DNA of 27,116 nt from an uncultured Clostridia bacterium (GTDB lineage Bacteria > Bacillota > Clostridia > Oscillospirales > Oscillospiraceae), in the NCBI GenBank assembly GCA_938049125.1, contig CALICR010000182.1, forward strand, positions 1 through 27,116. Reading direction: 5' to 3'. The first letter of the stretch is position 1, and every line of letters begins with the position of its first letter. The notes under the pieces were generated by a model. It was not told the origin of the DNA. It saw only the letters and a program-made list of their open reading frames with translations, and did no database searches. The position numbers and the translations under genes were made by a program. This document shows, in pieces, positions 7,714 through 13,961 of the stretch.

Positions 7714-8028
7714 ATGGACCAGGAGATCACATTTGAAATGGAGCTGGACGGACAGAAGACGACGTGCACCGTGCTGTTCACCTTCTGCTCCGACGAGACC
7801 GGCGCGAACTATATGCTCTACACGCCCGACGACCCGGCGGGCAAGGAGGTGCGCCTTATGGCCGCCCGCTTCGACCCGCAGAACATCACGGCGCTCTACC
7901 CCCTGGAGGGCGACCGGGACCGCGCCATCGTCCAGAGCTTTCTCGACTACGTCTCCTCCCACACCGGCGACGAGCTGGCGGAGGAGCAGGACGACGGCAT
8001 CCGCAGCGTCGAGGACCTTCCCTCCTGA
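7714..8028 (+). CDS. DUF1292 (YrzB-like) domain protein
   Basis: A 104-residue acidic cytoplasmic protein. The pattern fits DUF1292, a small Firmicutes family of unknown biochemical role: a short EITFEMELDGQ start, then a β-rich VLFTFCSDETGANYMLYTP, a basic-aromatic AARFDP segment and an acidic tail with EGDRDRAIVQSFLDY. In many Firmicutes yrzB sits beside yrrK, but here it stands alone between a membrane protein gene and a MATE gene. GAGGAGGTG lies 4 bp before ATG. The stop codon lies in the loop of a small GC hairpin (CCCTCC/GGGAGG) that has no T-run. Confidence 0.75.
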   Translation: MDQEITFEMELDGQKTTCTVLFTFCSDETGANYMLYTPDDPAGKEVRLMAARFDPQNITALYPLEGDRDRAIVQSFLDYVSSHTGDELAEEQDDGIRSVEDLPS

Positions 8029-8098
8029 GGGAGGGTTCCGCGGGGCAGGTTATGCGAAATTCCTGAATCAGACCGAAAAACCTTGTGGAAAATTGCCA

Positions 8099-8127
8099 TT
8101 GCCTGCGCCGCCGGTCTCTCGTATAAT
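8099..8127 (+). promoter_or_regulatory. Sigma-A promoter of the second MATE leader / small RNA
   Basis: TTGCCT (8099-8104) is followed after exactly 17 bp by a perfect TATAAT (8122-8127). Transcription would start near 8133-8135, right at the foot of a perfect hairpin, and more than 400 bp before the next start codon. Confidence 0.7.
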
Positions 8128-8165
8128 ACTCAAAGCCGGAAACCGTCCCGGTTTCCGGAAAATAG

Positions 8166-8207
8166 ATGGTAGCTTGCGGATTTTTTCGCAGAGACTGGAA
8201 AAAATGA
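8166..8207 (+). CDS. Possible 13-residue leader peptide
   Basis: ATG to TGA encodes MVACGFFRRDWKK. The weak ribosome site (GGAA, 5 bp before ATG) lies partly in the 3' arm of the upstream hairpin. The TGA overlaps the first bases of the terminator stem, so a ribosome stalled on or released from this ORF would directly affect terminator folding. The peptide has consecutive Phe-Phe, Arg-Arg and Lys-Lys codons but no long run of one amino acid. A frame this short can arise by chance. Placement is the only support. Confidence 0.35.
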   Translation: MVACGFFRRDWKK

Positions 8208-8233
8208 CGCCGCGACGGCGTCCTCTTTTTTCC
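8206..8233 (+). terminator. Rho-independent terminator / attenuator
   Basis: A perfect 7-bp stem GACGCCG/CGGCGTC with loop CGA is followed by CTCTTTTTTCC. The preceding GGAAAAAA can pair with the T-run and extend the helix. It ends 2 bp before the palindromic element B. Confidence 0.85.
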
Positions 8234-8235
8234 TA

Positions 8236-8506
8236 CCATCCGTTGACAAGGGCAAACGCGGTTTTCCGGGGCATCTTCGGCAGCTGGCTGCGTGATTCCT
8301 CGTTGCTGGGCGTCAGCCCAGCCGCCTCGTTTGCCTTGCCAGCCGCCAAATCTGCTCCCGGAAAACTCCGCAGGACGTTTCAGCGAGCAAAAATCGCCGC
8401 TGGCAAGGAAGAGGAGGAAGGTGGGCTGTCGCCCACCGACGACGATGACGCCGTCCAGCGACGATTTGGGCCGCTGAAACGCGCGTCTGCCCTTGTCAAC
8501 GGATGG
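8236..8506 (+). repeat. Palindromic MITE-like element, inverted double-unit copy (B)
   Basis: 271 bp flanked by TA on both sides, with terminal inverted repeats that pair at 24 of 25 positions (CCATCCGTTGACAAGGGCA perfect, then one mismatch). The right part (8390-8506) is the near-identical partner of element A. The left part (8236-8389), read in reverse, is a second, diverged unit of the same design. It has GTTTTCCGGG near the middle, GGCTGGCAAGG, and a 7-bp hairpin GCTGGGC/GCCCAGC in place of GGTGGGC/GCCCACC. The two units are therefore head-to-head. No transposase or other gene fits inside. It ends 30 bp before the MATE start codon, in the same relative orientation as element A before its MATE gene. 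Confidence 0.75.
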
Positions 8507-8536
8507 TATGCACAGTGTATGCAAAGGAAGGGTGCT

Positions 8537-9922
8537 ATGGCAAGACGAAGCAACGAGATCGATATGTGTACAGGCCCCGTGGCGGGGAAGATCCTGCGCT
8601 TTTCCATTCCGGTCATGCTCTCCGGAATGCTCCAGCTCCTCTTTAACGCCGCGGACGTTATGGTCATCGGCCAGAACTGCGGCAGCGTGTCGCTGGCGGC
8701 GGTCGGCTCCAACGGCGCGGTCATCAACCTGATCGTCAACCTGTTTCTCGGCATCTCCATCGGCACGAACGTCATGGTGGCGAGGGCCGTGGGGCGGCAG
8801 CACCGGGACCGCGTCTTCCGCTCGGTCCACACGGCCATACTGCTGTCGCTGATCCTCGGCCTCATCACCGGCGTCTTCGGCGCGGTGACCGCGCCGCGGC
8901 TGCTGCACCTCATCAGCGTGCCCGACGACGTGCTGCCCCTGGCCTCCCTCTATCTGCGCATCTACTTCATCGGCATCCCGGCCACGGTGGTCTACAACTT
9001 CGGCGCGGCCATCCTCCGCGCCGTGGGCGATACGAAGAACCCGCTCTACTTCCTCACCGGCGCGGGCATCCTCAACGTCATCTGCAACCTGATTTTCGTC
9101 AAGGTCTTTCTGCTGGACGTGGCGGGCGTCGCCATCGCCTCGGCTCTGTCCCAGTACCTGGCGGCGACGCTGGTGGTGCGCTGCCTCATCAAGCAGGACG
9201 GCATCTGCAAGCTCGACCTCCGCAAGCTGCACCTTTATCGGGAGGAGCTGGTGGAGATGATCCGCATCGGCGTTCCTGCGGGCCTTCAGAGCACCATCTT
9301 CTCCGTGTCCAACGTGCTCATCCAGTCCGGCCTCAACGGCTTCGGCTCCACGGTCATGGCGGGCAACTCCGCCGCCAGCAACCTCGACGCCCTGGTCTAC
9401 GTGGCCCAGAACTCCTTCTACCAGGCGGCGGTCTCCTTCGTGAGCCAGAACGTCGGCGCGGGCAAGCCCGAGCGCATCCGCCACATCGCCGTGAGCTGCT
9501 ATCTGCTCGTCACCCTCGTGGGCGTGGCCATCGGCACGACATTCTATGTCTTTGGCCGGGAGCTGCTGCGCATCTTCTCGCCGGAGGCCGACGTCATCGA
9601 GATCGGCATGGTCCGGCTCAAGTGGGTCTGCGTGCCCTACTTCCTCTGCGGCCTCATGGAGGTGGGCTGCGGCATCGTCCGCGGCCTCGGTTACGCCTGG
9701 CTGCCCATGATCGTCAGCACCGTCGGCGGCTGCGTCCTGCGCGTCATCTGGATCTACACCATCTTCCAGTGGGAGCACACCCTGGACGTGCTCTACTTCT
9801 CCTACCCCGTCTCCTGGCTGGCCACGGCGGCGGTCCACTTCCTCTGCGTCGTCATCCTGACGCGCCGCCTGATCCGCAAGAGCCGCGAGCAGGCCGCCCC
9901 GCCGGCCCCGGCGGCCACCTGA
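8537..9922 (+). CDS. MATE family efflux transporter (copy 2)
   Basis: A 461-residue membrane antiporter. After a short polar N-terminus (MARRSNEIDMCTGPVAGK) come twelve hydrophobic segments in two bundles, with family landmarks FNAADVMVIGQ, GTNVMVARAVGR and VSFVSQNVGAGKPERI. It is of the DinF/NorM-like bacterial group and differs clearly from the MATE at 4946-6298. The frame is open far upstream, through the repeat and the DUF1292 gene, because of base composition. The start at 8537 is chosen for AAGGAAGGG about 6 bp upstream and for the family alignment. Expression may be governed by the leader at 8134-8233. The MscS-like gene follows after 13 bp, probably co-transcribed. Confidence 0.92.
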   Translation: MARRSNEIDMCTGPVAGKILRFSIPVMLSGMLQLLFNAADVMVIGQNCGSVSLAAVGSNGAVINLIVNLFLGISIGTNVMVARAVGRQHRDRVFRSVHTAILLSLILGLITGVFGAVTAPRLLHLISVPDDVLPLASLYLRIYFIGIPATVVYNFGAAILRAVGDTKNPLYFLTGAGILNVICNLIFVKVFLLDVAGVAIASALSQYLAATLVVRCLIKQDGICKLDLRKLHLYREELVEMIRIGVPAGLQSTIFSVSNVLIQSGLNGFGSTVMAGNSAASNLDALVYVAQNSFYQAAVSFVSQNVGAGKPERIRHIAVSCYLLVTLVGVAIGTTFYVFGRELLRIFSPEADVIEIGMVRLKWVCVPYFLCGLMEVGCGIVRGLGYAWLPMIVSTVGGCVLRVIWIYTIFQWEHTLDVLYFSYPVSWLATAAVHFLCVVILTRRLIRKSREQAAPPAPAAT

Positions 9923-9935
9923 GAGGGGGATGCCT

Positions 9936-10772
9936 ATGCTGTATCTGACGGCTGCTGCGGCGGATGTGGAGCAGCAGGCCAGCACCTTCTCCCGCTTTCT
10001 CCAGCAGCTGACCTGGCAGAAGGCTCTGCCCGCACTGCTGATCCTCGCCGTCTCTCTGGTGCTCATCCGTGTGCTGACCGCCCTCTTTGACAAGGCGATT
10101 CGCCGCTCGAAGATCGACCCGACGATCCATCCGCTGCTGCGCACCGTGCTGCGGACGCTGCTCACGGTGCTGGCGATGCTCATGGCCGCCGGGACCCTGG
10201 GCATCGATGTGTCCGTGCTCGTGGCGGTGCTGAGCGTGCTGTCCCTGGCCGTATCCCTGGCGGTGCAGGGAACGCTCTCCAATGTCATCGGCGGCCTCGT
10301 GATCCTGACGGCGCATCCCTTCCGGGTGGGCGACTATGTGGACCTCGGCGGCACTGCGGGCACGGTGCAGCGCATCGGCCTCACCTACACGGACCTCCGG
10401 ACGCCCAACAACCAGGATGTCCACGTGCCCAACAGCCAGGTCTCCGCGGCCACGGTGACGAACTACACCGCCGCCGGGACGCGGCGCATGGAGCTGTTCG
10501 TCTCCGCCTCTTACGGCGATGACCCGGCCCGGGTGAAGGCGGCGCTGCTGCGTGCCGCCGAGGTGCCGGGCGTCCTCACGGACCCTGCGCCGGAGGCGCG
10601 CCTCAATGCCTACCAGGACAGCGCCATCCAATATGTGCTCCGGGCCTGGGCCCCGGTGGCGGATTACTGGGACGTCTGCTACGCGGTGCTGGAGCGCATC
10701 CGCGCCGCCTTCGCCGAGGAGGGCGTCACCATGCCCTTCCCTCAGCTCGACGTCCACCAGGACCCCAAATAA
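9936..10772 (+). CDS. Small-conductance mechanosensitive channel, MscS family
   Basis: A 278-residue membrane channel that would open under membrane tension to release solutes. Transmembrane segments lie at about residues 25-45, 60-80 and the pore helix near 85-115 (VLSLAVSLAVQGTLSNVIGG). Then follow the MscS β-domain opening (TAHPFRVGDYVDLGG...GTVQRIGLTYTDLRTPNN) and the αβ C-terminal domain. Three helices and a short N-terminus match the E. coli MscS/YggB type. ATG 9936 is preferred to ATG 9930 because GAGAGGGGG then has a workable 6-bp spacing. It lies 13 bp after the MATE gene. A strong bidirectional terminator follows. Confidence 0.9.
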   Translation: MLYLTAAAADVEQQASTFSRFLQQLTWQKALPALLILAVSLVLIRVLTALFDKAIRRSKIDPTIHPLLRTVLRTLLTVLAMLMAAGTLGIDVSVLVAVLSVLSLAVSLAVQGTLSNVIGGLVILTAHPFRVGDYVDLGGTAGTVQRIGLTYTDLRTPNNQDVHVPNSQVSAATVTNYTAAGTRRMELFVSASYGDDPARVKAALLRAAEVPGVLTDPAPEARLNAYQDSAIQYVLRAWAPVADYWDVCYAVLERIRAAFAEEGVTMPFPQLDVHQDPK

Positions 10773-10777
10773 AAAAC

Positions 10778-10807
10778 ACGGACCGCATCCCACCGGATGC
10801 GGTCCGT
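10778..10807. terminator. Bidirectional terminator after the mscS-like gene
   Basis: A perfect 13-bp stem ACGGACCGCATCC/GGATGCGGTCCGT with loop CACC is followed by TTTCTG on the plus strand and, read on the minus strand, by GTTTTTTATT. It sits between convergent genes. Confidence 0.9.
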
Positions 10808-10819
10808 TTTCTGCAAAGA

Positions 10820-10848
10820 CCCGCCCGTCCGGCCTCCGGACGGGCGGG
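10820..10848 (-). terminator. Second hairpin, terminator for the minus-strand aminotransferase operon
   Basis: A perfect 13-bp stem CCCGCCCGTCCGG/CCGGACGGGCGGG with a 3-base loop lies 11 bp after the aminotransferase stop, followed on the minus strand by TCTTTGC. It forms a tandem with the terminator at 10778-10807. Confidence 0.7.
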
Positions 10849-10859
10849 CATCGTGCGTC

Positions 10860-12137
10860 TTATTCGGCGTCGAGCCGTTCGAGCGCCGCGAGGCGCAGGG
10901 AGAGGCAGAAGATCTCCATAGCCTGCCGCAGCTCCTCCACGGGGGGCAGCGACGGAGCCACGCGGATGTTGCTGTCCTGGGGGTCGATGCCGTAGGGGAA
11001 CGTGGCCCCGGCGGCGGTCATGACGACGCCCGCCTCCTTGCAGAGCCGGAGCGTCCGCTTCGCCGTGCCGGGCATGGCGTTGACGGAGACGAAGTAGCCG
11101 CCCTTCGGGCGCTGCCAGGACGCGATGTCCAGGGGCGCGATCTCCCGGTCCAGGGTGTCCAGAACCATATGGAACTTCGGGCGCAGGATGGCGGCGTGGC
11201 GCTGCATCAGCTCCAGCGTATGGGCCTTGTCCTTGAGGTAGCGGACGTGGCGCAGCTGGTTGATCTTGTCGAAGCCGATGGTCTCGGCGCCGAGGAACTT
11301 CGTGAGGTAGGCGAGGTTCGCCTCGGACGTGGCCATGACGGACATGCCCGCGCCGGGGAAGGTGATCTTGGAGGTGGAGGCGAACTCGTAGACCATGTCC
11401 GGCCGCCCGGCCTCGCGGCAGAGGGCCAGCATATCCGGGAAAGGTACAAAGCCGCCCTCGAACTCGTGGATGCAGTAGGCGTTGTCCCACATCAGGGCGA
11501 AGTCCTTGGCTGCGGGGTCCATGTGCGCGATGCGGCGGACGGTTTCGTCGGAGTAGATGATGCCGTCGGGGTTCGAGTACTTCGGCACGCACCACATACC
11601 GCGGACGGTCTCGTCCTTGACCAGCCGCTCCACCAGGTCCATGTCGGGGCCGGCGGGTGTCATGGGCACGGTGACGAGCTCGATGCCGAAGGTCTCGGTT
11701 ACGCGGAAGTGGCGGTCATAGCCCGGGGCGGGGCAGAGGAAGCGGACCTTCTCCTCTTTGCACCAGGGGCGGGCCGAATCCTTGAGGCCGAAGGTCCAGG
11801 CCTTGGAGATGAGTCCGAACATGAGCGCCAGCGAGGCGTTGCCGCCGGCAAAGATCTCCGTGGGCTTGCAGCCCAGGATCTCGGCGTAGAGCGCCCGGGC
11901 CTCAGGGAGGCCGCAGAGCTCGCCGTAGTTGCGGGCATCGATGCCGCCGCAGATGCAGTCGGCGGGGTCCGTGAGGACCGTCAGAATGTCGGAGACCAGG
12001 TCGAGCTGCTCCCGGCCCGGCTTGCCCCGGGCCATGTTGAGGGAGAGCCCCCGGGCCTTGCAGGCGTCATACCGGGCCTGGACGGCGGCGCGCTCCGCCC
12101 GGCGTTCTTCTGCGTTCATAGACGCATAGGGTTTCAT
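10860..12137 (-). CDS. PLP-dependent aminotransferase, class Ic-like aspartate aminotransferase (PF12897 type)
   Basis: A 425-residue fold-type I aminotransferase. The glycine-rich region near the N-terminus reads NMARGKPGREQLDL. The phosphate-binding stretch is FAGGNASLALM. The PLP-stacking Tyr is in PGYDRHF, the Asn/Asp pair is in VPKYSNPDG and MWDNAYCIHEF, and the Schiff-base Lys257 is in ASTSKITFPGAGMS. The C-terminal Arg for substrate carboxylate is in SNIRVAPSLP. This variant (about 425-430 residues, often labelled alanine-glyoxylate or MocR-like aminotransferase) is known as the Ic type of aspartate aminotransferase. Substrate specificity was inferred from the family. The start is ATG 12135-12137 with AAGGA 8 bp upstream. 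It is last in the operon, 33 bp after pepF. Confidence 0.85.
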   Translation of the reverse strand: MKPYASMNAEERRAERAAVQARYDACKARGLSLNMARGKPGREQLDLVSDILTVLTDPADCICGGIDARNYGELCGLPEARALYAEILGCKPTEIFAGGNASLALMFGLISKAWTFGLKDSARPWCKEEKVRFLCPAPGYDRHFRVTETFGIELVTVPMTPAGPDMDLVERLVKDETVRGMWCVPKYSNPDGIIYSDETVRRIAHMDPAAKDFALMWDNAYCIHEFEGGFVPFPDMLALCREAGRPDMVYEFASTSKITFPGAGMSVMATSEANLAYLTKFLGAETIGFDKINQLRHVRYLKDKAHTLELMQRHAAILRPKFHMVLDTLDREIAPLDIASWQRPKGGYFVSVNAMPGTAKRTLRLCKEAGVVMTAAGATFPYGIDPQDSNIRVAPSLPPVEELRQAMEIFCLSLRLAALERLDAE

Positions 12138-12170
12138 GCGGAATTCCTTCTTTCTTGAATCGTGGCCGGC

Positions 12171-13931
12171 TTACTGCCCGAGCAGTGCGGCGAATTCGTC
12201 GATCTCTTCCTCGTAGGACTTGAGGCCGCGGAGCCAGAAGCTCTTGTCCGTCAGGTCCGCGCCGACGATGGCGGCGGCGTCCTCGGCGTCCATGACCGTG
12301 GTGGCGCGGAGCATCTCCTTGTACTTCGGCACGAAGGACTTGCCCTGCTCGCGGTACATGGCGTAGAGGCTGCGGGCGAAGAGGCCGCCGAAGGCGTAGG
12401 GGAAGTTGTAGTAGGAGAGGCCGCCGGAGTAGTAGTGGCTCTTGCAGGCCCACATATAGGGGTGCAGGGCGCTCTGGTCGAGGCCGTCGCCGTAGGCCGT
12501 CTTCTGGGCGCTGAGCATGGCGTCACAAAGGGCGTCCGGGGAGAGGAATTCGTTCTCTCGCCGGTCGAAGACGGACTTCTCAAAGAGGAAGCGGCTGTAG
12601 ATGTCGCAGATGACCTGGCAGGCGTCCATGAGCTGGCTCTCGATGAGGGCAAGCTTTTCCTGGGGGTCCGTGCTGGCGGCGATGGCCTCGGAGACGAGGA
12701 CGTTCTCGTTGAAGGTGGAGGCGGTCTCGGCCAGCGGCATGGGCAGATCGAGGTTCAGCTCGCTGTGGGAGAAGAGCATGACGTTGTGGAAGGCGTGGCC
12801 CAGCTCGTGGGCGAGGGTGACGATGTCGCCGAATTCGCCGCCGAAGTTCGTGAGCACGCGGCTCTGCTTTGCGCAGTAGACCTCGCAGCAGAATGCGCCG
12901 CCGACCTTGCCCGCCCGGGGGTAGAAGTCGATCCAGCTCTCGTCGAAGGCGCGGGCCATCATGTCCCGCAGCTCGCCGTCGAAGCCACCGAAGATGCGCA
13001 GCAGGTAGTCCCGGGCCTCCTCGACGGTGTAGGTCTTGCCGCTGCCGCCCATGGGGGCGAAGAGGTCCCACCAGGGCAGGCCGTTCTCATGGCCAAGGGC
13101 CTTGCCCTTGAGCCGCAGATAGCGCCAGAAGATGGGCAGGCCCTCGCGGATGGCCTCCAGCAGGGCGTCCAGGGATTCCTGCTTCATATGGGACTGGTTC
13201 AGGCTGCGGTCCAGGGCCGAGGAGAAGCCGCGGAGCTTGCACTCGGTGATGGTCTCCAGCTTGATGGAGTTCAGAGAGAAGGCGACGCCGTCCTTGATCT
13301 TGTCATAGGCGGCCAGCTCGGCGTCGTAGGCCTCCCTGCGGACGGCGGCATCGGCGTTGTAGGCCAGGTTGCGGATGGAGGAGAGGGTCTCGGTGCCGCC
13401 GCGGTAGGGCACCTCGACGGTGGAGGTCAGCGTCTCCTGGAGCTGGGACCAGGCGCTGGCGCCGGAGAGGCTCATGCGGGCCAGGACGGCCTCCTCGCCG
13501 GGGGCCAGCAGGTGGCTGGCGTTGCGGCGCAGCTGCTCCAGCAGGTAGCGGTACTCGTCAAAGCCATGACCCGGCTGCATCAGCTCCGGCAGCTCCGGCA
13601 GGGCGGCGATGTACTGCCGCGCCGCGGCGTCGGCGGCGGCCAGCTCGCTGTTCAGCGCCATGATGCGGCCCATCCAGGAGCGGGCCTCGTTGTCGCCGGT
13701 GTCGGCGGACTGGCGCAGGGAGCAGTAGACGCCCATGCGGTTCCCGCAGGCAGTCAGCTGCTCCTGATGGTCGAGGTAGGCGCGGACCGTGGCGGCGGCG
13801 TCCGCCTGGCCGAGGGTCGCAGTCCAGGCGGGGAATTCCTTTGTCAGGGCCTCCAGCTTCGCAAAATCCTGCCGGAATTCCGGCGTGTCGAAGCCGGTGT
13901 AGAGAACGTCCAGAGACCAACGTTCGTTCAT
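12171..13931 (-). CDS. pepF: Oligoendopeptidase F family protein (M3 metallopeptidase)
   Basis: A 586-residue cytoplasmic zinc endopeptidase that cleaves oligopeptides. The zinc motif HELGH is at residues 375-379 (TLAHELGHAFHN). The third ligand Glu lies in the downstream AETASTFNENVL segment, as in M3B peptidases. The N-terminal oligoendopeptidase domain and an all-helical body are typical, and the length (about 590-600) is normal. The ribosome site AAGGAGGAA lies 6 bp before ATG. It is 30 bp after the lysyl-tRNA synthetase gene and 33 bp before the aminotransferase gene on the same strand, so the three are probably one operon. It would feed amino acids to the aminotransferase, but that link is inference. 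Confidence 0.92.
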   Translation of the reverse strand: MNERWSLDVLYTGFDTPEFRQDFAKLEALTKEFPAWTATLGQADAAATVRAYLDHQEQLTACGNRMGVYCSLRQSADTGDNEARSWMGRIMALNSELAAADAAARQYIAALPELPELMQPGHGFDEYRYLLEQLRRNASHLLAPGEEAVLARMSLSGASAWSQLQETLTSTVEVPYRGGTETLSSIRNLAYNADAAVRREAYDAELAAYDKIKDGVAFSLNSIKLETITECKLRGFSSALDRSLNQSHMKQESLDALLEAIREGLPIFWRYLRLKGKALGHENGLPWWDLFAPMGGSGKTYTVEEARDYLLRIFGGFDGELRDMMARAFDESWIDFYPRAGKVGGAFCCEVYCAKQSRVLTNFGGEFGDIVTLAHELGHAFHNVMLFSHSELNLDLPMPLAETASTFNENVLVSEAIAASTDPQEKLALIESQLMDACQVICDIYSRFLFEKSVFDRRENEFLSPDALCDAMLSAQKTAYGDGLDQSALHPYMWACKSHYYSGGLSYYNFPYAFGGLFARSLYAMYREQGKSFVPKYKEMLRATTVMDAEDAAAIVGADLTDKSFWLRGLKSYEEEIDEFAALLGQ

Positions 13932-13961
13932 AGGGGTTCCTCCTTCTGAAATGATCGGAAA

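Larger units (their letters stand above)
8134..8233 (+). ncRNA. Candidate ~100-nt leader RNA / attenuator of the second MATE gene
   Basis: Between the promoter at 8099-8127 and the terminator at 8206-8233 lies a complete small transcription unit. It opens with a perfect 10-bp stem CCGGAAACCG/CGGTTTCCGG around TCC (8136-8158). A weakly paired, T-rich middle follows. A 13-codon ORF (8166-8207) has a stop that touches the terminator stem. I recognise no known riboswitch or small-RNA family in it. Short leader ORF plus terminator ahead of an efflux gene is the layout of ribosome-mediated attenuators that control antibiotic pumps. A free-standing small RNA is the alternative. The palindromic element B separates this unit from the MATE start. 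Confidence 0.45.

Noticed and set aside
8134..8233. Known riboswitch (guanidine, PreQ1, SAM, c-di-GMP types) ahead of MATE
   Set aside because: None of the consensus motifs of these classes could be found. The region is too short and lacks their conserved loops.
7733..8536. Long open frame joining DUF1292, repeat B and the MATE gene
   Set aside because: The frame is open only because stop codons are rare in GC-rich DNA. It overlaps a well-supported DUF1292 gene in another frame and there is no ribosome site. The MATE begins at 8537.
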